From Symbiodinium natans (taxonomy: Eukaryota; Sar; Dinophyceae; Suessiales; Symbiodiniaceae), in assembly GCA_905221605.1 (NCBI GenBank), contig CAJNDS010002388.1, positions 250,001 to 314,000 of the forward strand: a DNA stretch of 64,000 nucleotides, given 5' to 3'. The notes beneath the pieces were generated by a model, which was given only the letters and a program-made list of their open reading frames with translations, did no database searches and was not told the DNA's origin. Made by a program: the position numbers and the translations under genes. This document shows, piece after piece, positions 1 to 9,700 of this stretch; positions within the stretch are counted from its first letter, which is position 1; each line of letters opens with the position of its first letter.

Positions 1-504
1 GTTTAGGGTTTTTGGGTTTAGGGTTTAGGGTTTTAGGGTGTAGGGTTTAGGGTTTAGGGTTTAGGGCTAGCAATGATGATGATAGTAAGAGCCATAATAT
101 TTAGTAACAGTAGTAACAAGGATACTGCACTTGAGGAGCTGGAAACGACACGCAAGCACAAAAACGGAGTGCTTCCTGTACACTCTAGTGTTGGGCAAGT
201 TACGAAAATCAGGGGACGCCCAAATAGTCGGATTCCCTTATAAATAAGGACCCCCAAAAAGGTACCTAACATCGTAAACCTTCAAATCCCCCTAAAACTC
301 TAAACCCTAAACCCTAAACTCCCTACACCCTCTACTACACCCTCTACCCCCGAAGCCCCCTAAACCGCTTCTTAAGGCAAACCCTAAACCCTAAACCCCT
401 ACACCCCATACCCCCTAAACCCTAAACCCTAAACCCTAAACCCTAAACCCTAAACCCTAAACCCTAAACCCTAAACCCTAAGCCCCCCTAAACTGCTTCT
501 TGAG

Positions 505-548
505 GCGATCCTGGGATCTGTGGAGCGCATGCTGGGCGTCCTCTGTGC
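505..548 (+). CDS. TARS: Threonyl-tRNA synthetase, upstream exon in this window
   Basis: A 44-bp exon encodes AILGSVERMLGVLC, the class II motif 3 region of cytosolic threonyl-tRNA synthetase, where the family reads AILGSVERM. The acceptor is CTTGAG|GCG and the donor is a GC site at 549-550, leaving two bases of an unfinished codon. The next recognised exon is at 23422-23463 and starts with the one base needed. The joined protein then keeps the exact family spacing between the ERM and GGKWP motifs. A CCCTAAA array ends 24 bp upstream and a TTTAGGG array starts about 30 bp downstream. Earlier exons (catalytic motifs 1 and 2) lie outside the window. The alternative is a stray exon of a second synthetase copy. 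Confidence 0.75.
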
Positions 549-580
549 GCCTGCCCGGGTTCAGGAAGTCTGAGCTCCGA

Positions 581-653
581 TGGGTTTAGGGTTTAGGGTT
601 TAGGGTTTAGGGTTTAGGGTTTAGGGTTTAGGGTTTAGGGTTTAGGGTTTAGG
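581..653 (+). repeat. TTTAGGG array following the synthetase exon
   Basis: About ten near-perfect TTTAGGG units begin 32 bp after the GC donor of the 505-548 exon. The array ends in a short tract, CCCCAAGCAG, that would serve as a 3' splice site for an open 72-bp segment at 664-735. That segment has a GT at 736 and may be an exon of unknown gene (AIFLATSAKNPIYG). Confidence 0.85.
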
Positions 654-1248
654 CCCCAAGCAGGCGATTTTTTTGGCAACGTCAGCCAAGAACCCGATAT
701 ATGGTTTCAGAATCGAGAAACGCTACAAAGAGCAGGTGTGGGGTTCTTAAGGTCGAGCCCTGGGGCTCCCATTGAGCAGGGGCACCTTGGCACCCAGAAC
801 TACAATGAGCACACTACGAAACCCCAAACCCTAAACCCTAAAAGGGGTTTAGGGTTTAGGGTTTAGGGTTTAGGGTTTAGGGTTTAGGGAAACCCTAAAC
901 CCTAAAAGGACCCAGACCTTGAGGGCGAGGACCCAGAAGTCGAGCTTGCCTGAAGTAAAGTTACTTTCCGCATCCCTGCTTCCTTGCTGATGGACTTACG
1001 AAGGTCGAAAGCCTAAGGCCCTGCTAAGAGGCGCCGACAAGCCCTAAACCCTGAACCCTAAACCCTAAACCCTGAACCCTGAACCCTAAACCCTAAAACT
1101 CTAAAACTCTAAAACTTGGCTGCCCTCAAAGTCAACGTCAACGAAGTTGCCTAAAGCACCGAGGCGAACACTACGCCGGGAGCTCAGAAGGTTCTGGTGT
1201 TTGTTTAGGGGCTTTTAACCTAGACCACTTTAGCTTCGATTAAGGTGA

Positions 1249-1338
1249 TATGGACCAGAAGCCCTTTCCGGGTTCAAGTAGTCCCCAAGGTATATGGACC
1301 AGAAGCCCTTTTCGGGTTCAAGTAGTCCCCAAGGTACT
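1249..1338 (+). repeat. Direct tandem duplication, about 45 bp x2
   Basis: The segment beginning ATATGGACCAGAAGCC and ending AGTCCCCAAGG occurs twice in tandem with one or two differences. It is part of the dispersed element family whose ends read like GACCCCAATTTT and CCCCAAGGT (see 16670-16800). Confidence 0.85.
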
Positions 1339-1737
1339 TGAGAATCTCAGACAGTAGCTGTGGAGCAGGTCCAAGGGAGTCTATGAGGCTTGTGCCATTC
1401 TTGCCTTCCATTGGCAGGCTCAAGACACGGGTTTGGGGTTCAGGGTTTAGGGTTTATCATGGATTTCCCTACTACCCCCTGTATACTGCCCCCGCCTAGG
1501 TTCCCCCTTAAAAAACCTTGTAAGGCTTAACCATCCCTAAATAGCCTTAATTATGGGGAGAACCTGGGGGGGGTAGAATCTATAGTCTATGGCAGGTAGG
1601 ATTACAGACCCTGCTTTGGAAAATTCGTTTAGAGTCCATGGTACCCTAGTAGGGATTGCAGTACATGCCGGGTAGATGAATCCTAATTTTGGGGGCCCTC
1701 CGGCCCCAACATTCTGGAGCCTCTGCTTCAGCTGCCT

Positions 1738-1912
1738 ACTTGGAGGTTCATGGGTAGCCATAAGTACCCTAAACAAGTCATAAACAGATGTAAGTATAGT
1801 TTCCCTACCTGCAACCCCACTTAGAACTACGCATGCACTTTCAAGTAGCCCAAAACCCTAAACCCTAAACCCATAACACCTGCCTTATAACTACCCAAGG
1901 AACCTTCAACTA
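1738..1912. mobile_element. MITE family F copy, with an inserted CCCTAAA run
   Basis: The terminal inverted repeats read CTACTTGGAGGTTCATGGGTA on the left and a matching ACCCA..GAACCTTCAACTAG on the right. A short CCCTAAA run sits inside the element near 1856-1873. Related copies are at 2940-3048 and 49757-49862. Confidence 0.7.
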
Positions 1913-2329
1913 GCGGCTTAGGGTTTAGGGTTTAGGGTTTGGGGTTTAGGGTTTAGGGTAATTGCTGAGTAGTCAGTATAGCGCCCCGCCACCTGTGAGT
2001 GGACATGCTGCGAGTATGCCGCAGGCTTGTTTTTGCAGTGGCACTTTTCTTGGAAGCTGCCCAATCAGCTGTGACTCCATAGAACAAGGTCAGTGTCACG
2101 ACTCGCTCAGAGGAGACGACTTACCCCAGTCCTGTCTGAAGGTTCGTATGACCCCCACTGTGTTGCACTTGCTTCCATCGGCTCTTTTCAGCTGCCACCA
2201 GGCCCAGCACATCCTGGACAACACCCTAAACCCTAAACCCTAAACCCTAAACCCTAAACCCTAAACCCTAAACCCTAAACCCTAAACCCTAAACCCTAAA
2301 CCCTAAACCCTAAACCCAAATAAGATCCC

Positions 2330-3270
2330 ATGTTTCAGCAACCCCCGGTCCCCTGCCTGATGATTGTCTTCCACGGCGCATGGCCGACCACGCGGGGAGC
2401 GCGACCGAGGCACAGGAAGATGAGTCTCAGGGGACCCTTGCTGCATGGTTTAGGGTTCGGGGTTCAGGGTTTATACAACCGGGAGCCAGTGTCGAGCAAG
2501 GGTTTGAGACCTTGAGTTTGGGCCTCCCGTGCGCAGGTTCTGGCGCCCGGCGTCCTGGCGCGCGCTGTGCCAGGACGCGCAGCGCAAGTTCTGGGTTTCT
2601 TGTCAGTCTCGCATGCGGCCGGCAGGCGACATAGGGTTCCAAAGCAGATATTTTTTTGAGGAGGGGCGCGAGGGGGGCACAGAATGCTGGAGGTTGCTAC
2701 AGATCAGGGTTCCGACACCCCCAAAGCCCCCCGCAAACGTCCCGAAGCATTGTTGTTATACAGTTTTCAGCTGGCGGTGGACATGACTCAGACTGGTTTC
2801 GGGCATTTCTGGTTTAGGTAGGGTTTCCCAAATAGGGGTCCCCCCTAATATACCCCCCAAAAGTAGTATAATCCTTATTTTAGGAACCCCGAAACGGGTA
2901 CCCCCATTTTCGGAGGTCCCCATACAGGGTTCAGGGTCTATACTTGGAGTCATGGGTATTTATAAAGTAGGGCTATAAGGAAGGGAACTATGGCTATAAC
3001 CTTAGGGTACTTATAACCCCGCTTGTAATTACCCATGAACCTTCAAGTAGCCCTAAACCCTAAACCCTAAACCCTAAACCCTAAACCCTAAACCCTAAAC
3101 CCTAAACCCTAAACCCTAAACCCTAAACCCTAAGAACCCTAAACCCCAAACACCCGAGTCGCAGGATGCGGCGTCGCTGCCTTCGCTGCAAGAGCCTTCC
3201 GCCGAGGTGATGTCGTGTGCCCTGGGCGCAGAATTCTGGGGACCAAAGAAACATGTAAAACAATTGGGGG
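2330..3270 (+). CDS. Candidate exons of an unrecognised gene (part 1)
   Basis: Three short open segments can be chained in phase. The first, about 2340-2447, contains MADHAGSATEAQEDESQ and ends with the donor G|GTTTAGGG. The second, 2537-2594, encodes FWRPASWRALCQDAQRKFW with acceptor GCGCAG|G and donor TGG|GTTTCT. The third starts at 3165 (DAASLPSLQEPSAE) and ends at 3206 or up to 3269. The intron 2448-2536 is only 89 bp and begins with the telomeric repeat itself. No family is recognised. Phase agreement and base composition support coding, but similar open segments elsewhere in the window proved not to be exons. Confidence 0.35.
2817..2932. mobile_element. MITE family H copy
   Basis: The left end reads GGGTTTCCCAAATAGGGGT and the right end carries the inverted counterpart around ACCCCCATTTTCGG. 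Related copies are at 24057-24157 and 26187-26293. No coding capacity is seen. Confidence 0.7.
2940..3048. mobile_element. MITE family F copy
   Basis: An imperfect palindrome of about 110 bp, with TTGGAGTCATGGGTA at the left and TACCCATGAACCTTCAAGTAG at the right. A CCCTAAA array follows directly at 3050-3132. Confidence 0.75.
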
Positions 3271-4218
3271 TTTAGGGTTTAGGGTTTAGGGTTTAGGGTC
3301 TGGGGTCTGGGGTTTGGGGTTTGGGGTTTGGGGTTTAGAGGGATACACTCCCCTTATACTCCTAAAATTCGCTTCTATGAATCCGACTAAGGGATCAATG
3401 ATCCCACCTCGAAAACCAAATGAACCCCAAAAGGGTTTATGGCTCATATACCTTATTCGGAAGTATAGGAGTTGTAGTAGCTTTGCGTATAGGACTCCCT
3501 TTTTTAGGGTTCATGTGGTCCCCAGGGGGAAAGCTGAGCCACAGACGTGCATGGCACTGCTTCAGGTGTACAGGTGTACAGGCTTGGTTTTGCAGGGTTT
3601 GGGGTTTAGGGTTTAGGGCTTACCAGCCTCCCCAGCTGCTTGGAGACCCAATCGCACGTTCATAAGTCTGGACTGGTACCTCTGAGTTTAGGGTTCAGGG
3701 TCAAGGGTTTTCGGCTTAGGGTCATAGATGCATCTGCGTTTTCTTGACTGTTCACCAACAGGCATGATGCTGGTAGGCCTGCTCCGACGATCAACCTCTC
3801 AAAGCAAGCAAAGTCTCGCTCCCCTCGATCCTCGAACCATGTCACGTTCGAACCAGAAACCCTGCTTAGGGTTCGACTACGAACCAAAGACCCTTCTAGA
3901 GTTCTACTACTATAACCCCTATACAAGTCGCATGAACCAGAAACCCGTTTAGGTAAAGTTTGGGGCTCTACTACTATAATCCCTCAATATGAGTCAGACG
4001 AACCAAGATCCCTTTCAGGGTTCAGAGAGTCCCCAAAGGCCCAAACCAAGGGACTAACAGAGGGGCCCTTACAAGGGCACACAGGGTGTGTGTATATAAA
4101 TATATATGCATATACAAATAGGCGTTATATAGAAGAATAAGATTACGGATCCCTTATAGTGATATTTCACCCTAAACCCTAAACCCTAAACCCTAACCAA
4201 AGAAGACCACCTGTTCAG

Positions 4219-5572
4219 GCTCGCTGAGGAGGCGCTCTTCTTCAGCGCTGTGGCCGCCCCTAAGCGCGCCAACGCCGCGCTGCTGCGGGCGCTGCGTCTC
4301 GGATGGCTACGGTTGGGCGGAGGGAGGGAGTTTGCCCAGGTCAGCCTGGACGGGGTCGAAGGGAGGCTGTAAGACGAGGCGAACAGCAAGCCCTAAACCC
4401 TTAATCCTGCACCCTGAACCCTAAACCCTGAACCCTAAATGAAGCCCTAAGCCCTAAATCTTAAACCCTAAATGAAGCCCTAAACCCTCAAGGCACGATG
4501 AGCTGGCACGACGGCGACTACCCGACTTCGAGCCCAGCGGTGGGCCGCACTTGTGCTGGGGTTTAGGGTTTAGGGTTCAGGGTTCAGGGTTGAAGGTTTA
4601 GGGTTTAGGGTCCAGGGTTGAGGGTTGAGAGTTAAGGATTTAGGGTTTAGGGTGCAGGGTTGAGGGTTTAGGGTTTAGGGTCCCGGGTTGAGGGTTTAGG
4701 GTTTCGGGTTTTGGGGTAATTTTTGGATTCAGATATGTGTCATGTTGAAGGATGTTTGCTTTTGCAAAGTTCTCCATGGAGCCCTTGCGGGTTTATTGGA
4801 ACCTAAACGACCCAAACACCCCGACCCCCCCCACCCCCCCCCCTGGAACCCTCCCCTGAACCCTAAACCCTAAACCCTAAACCCTAAACCCCAAATCCCC
4901 AGGGCACCTCGGGGCCTTGGCGGCTCTCCGGGACCTGGGCCCCAAGCGGTGCAAGGCGCCAGCGCTTCTGAGAGTTTTGAGGGTTCAGGGTTTAGGGTTA
5001 GGGCTTAGGGCTTGGGGCTTAGGGCTTAGGGCTTGGGGTTTGTGAGGGTTTTGTGAGGATTTTGTGAGGGCTTTTGAGGGTTTGTGGGAGTTTGAGGGTA
5101 TTTGTGAGGGCTGGGAGGGGTTTTTGTGAGAGTTTTGAGGGTTTTTGATGGCTTTGAGGGTGGTAAGGGTTTTGAGGGTTTGGGGTTTAGGGTTTAGGCT
5201 TAGGGTTTAGGGTTTAGGTTTCCTAGATTTCCTAGGGTTCCTACTGTTTAGGGCTTAGACGAGTACAGGGTGTATCGGGCCTAGCAGGGTTGAAGGAAGG
5301 TTGCGTGGGTTCTTGAGGTCACCTACGAAAGCGCAGGTTTGGTTGGTTGGGGGGGGCATGCCCGCAAGAAGCTTCATGGACTTTCATACGGCTGCCTACA
5401 CCCTAAACCCTAAACCCTAAACCCTAAACCCTAAACCCTAAACCCTAAACCCTAGGATTCGATCGGCTTCGGGCTCTTAAGGTAGAGAGCTCTTCTTCCA
5501 GGCGCTGCTCGCTTCGAAGTGTAGTGGCGAGGGTGCGCCACCCTCGCCGCGAAAGGCGAAGGCTGAGGCAAA
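4219..5572 (+). CDS. Candidate exons of an unrecognised gene (part 2)
   Basis: Four GC-rich segments chain with matching phases. 4219-4368 includes AEEALFFSAVAAPKRANAAL, with acceptor TTCAG|G and donor GTAAGA. 4493-4560 includes HDELARRRLPDFEPSGGPHL; its acceptor follows CCCTAAACCCTCAAG and its donor is G|GTTTAGGG. 4903-4973 includes HLGALAALRDLGPKRCKAP. 5502-5572 includes ALLASKCSGEGAPPSPRKAK. Telomeric repeats lie immediately against several of these boundaries. GC donors a few bases upstream are possible for two of them. No domain is recognised. The pieces could belong to the same gene as the 2.3-3.3 kb exons, to the N-terminal part of the SET gene, or in part be chance open frames. Confidence 0.4.
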
Positions 5573-5667
5573 GTTAGGGTTTAGGGTTTAGGGTTTAGGG
5601 TTTAGGGTTTAGGGTTTAGGGTTTAGGGTTTAGGGTTGCTGATCGAGACTGGGGACGTTTGTGCCCC

Positions 5668-5765
5668 TGGTTCTAAGCAGGGAATGAGGGAATGAGGGCC
5701 CTATGTGTAACCTTTAAGGGCTTATATAGGGCCCTCATTCCCTCATTCCATACTAAGAACCAGCG
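5668..5765. mobile_element. MITE family G, near-perfect palindrome
   Basis: The arms are CTGGTTCTAAGCAGGGAATG and its complement CATTCCATACTAAGAACCAG, with inner arms ATGAGGGCCCTATG and TATATAGGGCCCTCAT. A related copy without the right arm is at 38165-38240. Confidence 0.8.
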
Positions 5766-6379
5766 AGTTGTGGTATTTTCAAGGTCACGGGCTCCCATAC
5801 TTCCTCTTGGGAAGCCTTTCTTTGTTTTATCAAGACCCACTGGAAACTCAGAACATGATTTACGCATATTATGTGGATGTAATATTCGTTCGAAGGGGAG
5901 TAAGAATGTAATTAAGAACCCGTAGGTATTGGGAAGGTAAGTTTTGGTGGCTTAGGGTTAGTGGCTTCAGAGTAATTTGTGTGGTTTGGGGCTTAGCGCG
6001 ATACCGTCTGTGAGGTTTATGCAACTTTGACCATGCACGGTGCTAGCGACGTGACGGACGAAGGTGAACGGTACGGAAAATCAGCCTGTAAGAGGCCTGT
6101 CATCGCACATGCCTGAAGCCAGCATGCACACACCGAACCACCAAGCCTGTGTGTAAGCCAAGCCTGAATGAAAACCCACGTCTTGCGTCAAGAGCACAAC
6201 ACCTGCCACGTGTTTTAGGCCGCCTAAGACTCCTGCAAGTTAACATGCTTCTTGCGGCAAGAAAATTTGCTACGCAGCAATGTAGGCTTGGGGTTCTTAA
6301 GGCATAATCCCATCCCCCTAATATTAAACGGGGGCCCCCCCCCCCCCCCCCCCCCCCTTTAAAAAATCGAAAAGTGTTT
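5766..6379. other. Intergenic or intronic spacer left of the transposon
   Basis: No supported exon or family was found here. It holds a poly-C run at 6330-6357 and a short AT-rich stretch that forms the left insertion flank of the transposon. Confidence 0.6.
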
Positions 6380-6387
6380 TTATTATT

Positions 6388-6450
6388 CTAGGTAGGCATT
6401 TCACGACGTGCTACACGTTAGCACGCCACGTTGCACGGATTGCCACGTTA
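6388..6450 (+). repeat. Left terminal inverted repeat of the hAT element
   Basis: The end begins CTAGGTAGGCATTTCACG and contains ACGTGC at offset 18 and TTAGCACG at offset 30. The right end, read on the complement, has ACGTGC at 21 and TTAGCACG at 33. Several further CACGTG-like motifs up to about 6560 are typical of subterminal transposase-binding repeats. Confidence 0.85.
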
Positions 6451-6720
6451 GCGTGATTCATTTCACTTGCTCCCACGTGTAACATTTCCCGAGCGGCACG
6501 TGTTATAGCAGAAACGATCATTCCGAAATCGATGCTGGCACGTGTAACAGCTGGCGTGAAATCTTGTCGTTGTTGACATGGGCTGTGTGACGTCTACGGC
6601 AGGCCCAAGTGGAGAGCAGGAGTTGTGAACAGAAGTTCCAGAGCTGCGAAACACATGAGCAGACAAGACCCATGAGGGATTTCCAGTGCCTGAGCATCTT
6701 CTTGTTTGAGGGTCGAGGCC

Positions 6721-9700
6721 ATGGGGCGCCGCGGCTTTGACAATCGCAACAACAAGCATGTCATGGAGCTGCTCGTCCCAAGTCACCTCGTGCTGCTGCA
6801 GCCTGGGGAATCCAAGAGGATCAACTTGCACTACGGCGGCCACGAGAGCTTTGAGGTCCCAGGAACGGCGAAGTGCGGGCGATACAAGTGCAGGCATTGC
6901 CCGGCCTTTTTCAGCGGTGATGCACGCAGGGCTGCTCGGCATTATCTGCCCACGGGACTTCCCAAGAGCTTCTTGGTTGCATGTTTTAGGGGCTTGAAAC
7001 AGTCGAGTGATCAAGTTTGGGGGGTTCAGTCTGCCGTTAGCAAAGAGTTTGTCTGAGCAGTGCGCAATGGTTCTGGAACTGGGTTTCGGAGTGTTGAAAC
7101 TGCTTCTGGAAGAGGTTGTACAGTTTTCAAGTCTCTAGAGATGTCAATATCGGTCTCGTCTTGGAAAACGCTCCTATGAACGTGATTTGGAGTGTTGAAA
7201 TTGCCCATAGACTTGGGTTCAGTAGGTGTCCAGCCCAGTTGGTTTCGGGGTCTCAGAAAGGGATTTGGGCGCCGAAGCTGATCAGGAATCGGTGTTGTGA
7301 GGTGTCCAAACTGCTTGCAGTAGTGGGCTTTGGAATGACTTTGGGGGGTTCCAAACTGAGATTTCAGCTTGCTCTCCAGTTAGAGGGACTGCTTGGCCGC
7401 TGACTCATGCAGGCTTTTGGTCCAGTGGCGATGCTGCCGGGGTGTCGCTCTGCACAGCTCCGCCGCTCAATCTTGTGGGGCAGCTGGCGGATCTCAACTG
7501 TGTCGAGCACCTGAAGGCCGGTGACAAAAGAACGTTTGGTGACATGTCATCACAAGAGCTTCCCTTCTTGATACTCTTGCGGCTTCGGGTAGTTTGTTCG
7601 AGTCTGTCCGAAGTCTGTCCGAAGTCTGTCCGAAGTCTGTCCGAAGTCTGTCCAGGCCCGGGCGTTCTTGGCTGGCGACGATGTGTCCAACATGGGCACC
7701 ATGACGGATGCTCCCCCGAGGAAAAAGAAGGGTGATGCTGCCGAGCAAAACTGGGACATCTTGTCGGCTTCACTCACTGATCCCAGCCGTTACCGAGTGG
7801 ATGCGGCCAACAAGAAGGACGTGTCTCGCCTCCTGGCTGTTGCTTTCAGCACGGGCGGTGTTCCGAGTAACTTTGCGGAGAACTACCACTTCAAGTTGGC
7901 CATGAAGACTTTGCAGGAGATGCTTGTGGGCTCTGCGCCATGGAAACCACCTGGACGCAAGGATCTCGCCAAGATGCGCCCGCTGGAGTCTGCTGCAGCA
8001 GTCCACGACACGTCTGTTTGGATGGCTTCCGTTCGACACTTGACTTTGGCCGTCGATGGCCGCAAGATGGCCGAGGGCAGGTTCAAGGAGTCGATGCTGA
8101 ACACTGCTGTGGCGCTCTCAGTTGCTGGCCTTGAAGCGCAGTTTTGGCTGCTTGAACTTACCTGGAAGGCAGTTTGGGCTACCTAAAACTTGTTTTTGAG
8201 GTTTCCAAAGCACTCCGGGCCGCTCTTGCCCCAGAAAACTGCTGCAAGCGACACAGGGTCCAGCTATATGTTGTGTGTCTTCGCCCCAAATGCAGTTTGG
8301 GCTGCCTAAAACTTGGTTTTGAGGTTTGCGGAACACTCAGGGCGGCTCCTGCTGCCTGCTATTGCTTGAATGGGTCCAGCTAGTGCTTCAGCTTCTCTGT
8401 GTTCACCCCAAATGCAGTTTAGGCCCCCTAAAACTTGTTTTTGAGGTTTCCCAAACAATCAGGGCAGCTCCTGCCGCAGAAAATTGCTTCCAGCTGAATA
8501 CTGTTTTTGGGAATTGAAACAACGTTTTGCATCCTTGAAACGGTTGCCAGCCACTCGGGCCGGCTCCTGCCATGAAGCCTGCCCACATGAAACCTACAAT
8601 TTTGCTTGCTACTGCTGCTCTTGGGATTTCGTCCTTTGCCCACTCGTTAAACAGCGTGAAACTACGTTGTGGAGGCGCGTGATTTTCCCCCTCTCCGCGG
8701 ACGGGAGCGGTGGCCCGTTGTTTCCAAGTGGACTGTGAGCGTGTCTCCACCAAAACGATGCTGTCCTACTTGAAACGCAGTTTTGGCTACTTGAAACACG
8801 TGTCCAGGTCAATTAGCGTTTGCTGAAAGCCAGTCAAGCCAGTCGTTGACAGCGCAAGGTCGTGGGCTGTGGCGAGGAGCGCTTCTTGAGGTCGGAGGAC
8901 ATGAGTGCGGTTCCGAAGGACACGGACCACACAGCCGAGTACGTCGAGGCCATCTTTTCGCAGGTTGATGGTCATCCGGCCCCCTCTGTGCCGGTCAACC
9001 TGGTCGCTGCTGTGGTCATGGATAGCCCAAATGTCAACAAGGCTGCCATGAAAGTCTTGGCAGAGAAGTACCCAAGCATCGCCTTCTTGCCCTGCGCTTT
9101 CCACGCGCTGGACAATTTCTTCGGGAAGCTCGTGAAGAACGTCGAGCTCTTGGACAGGGCACGTCACTGTGCCAAGCGCCTGACGAAGTTCGCTTCCTCG
9201 AAGTCGCGGGTGCGTGCTGCGTTGCAACGTCTCGCAGCCAAGCAGGCTCGCCGCAGATCGCGCGCTGCAGGCAAGAAGTGCCACGCAGTGTTCTATGTTA
9301 CGGTCCGCAAGTCTCGCCACTACCCCGTGATGAGGCAGGTCAAGCGGGCCTACCAGATGAACCTGCCGGCCTTCTTATACTTTCGGACCGACGAGGCCAA
9401 GAATGTGTGCGCTCCCTTCAAGCACTGGGAGGCCGTCCATCGCATTGCTGTGCGCAGTCGGGCTGCGTTTGTGCAGCTGGCCAAGTTTTTCCTGGCCATC
9501 CTCAAGCCCGTCATGCGGAAATTGCGGTTGGTGGATGCAGCCAGTGCGACCTTGCCGCATTTGCTGCTTCATTTGATCGACTTGAGGCATGACCTAATCG
9601 CTGCATTCCAGAACATGGGCTACAGCTACCGCTTGATGCGTGCGAAAGACGATGTGGACATCGAGGAGGCGCTGAAGCAGGACCTGAAGAAAATGGTCGG

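Noticed and set aside
415-482. Regular short repeats as a CRISPR array
   Set aside because: Units are contiguous 7-mers with no spacers, and the DNA is eukaryotic with introns.
2186-2243. Many open frames ending in ..LNPKP as real C-termini
   Set aside because: NPKP followed by stop is the translation of CCCTAAACCC in one frame, an artefact of the telomeric arrays.
6463-7014. 183-residue minus-strand frame at the left end of the transposon
   Set aside because: It is antisense to transposase exon 1, whose + frame has the zinc-finger motif and joins in phase to later exons.
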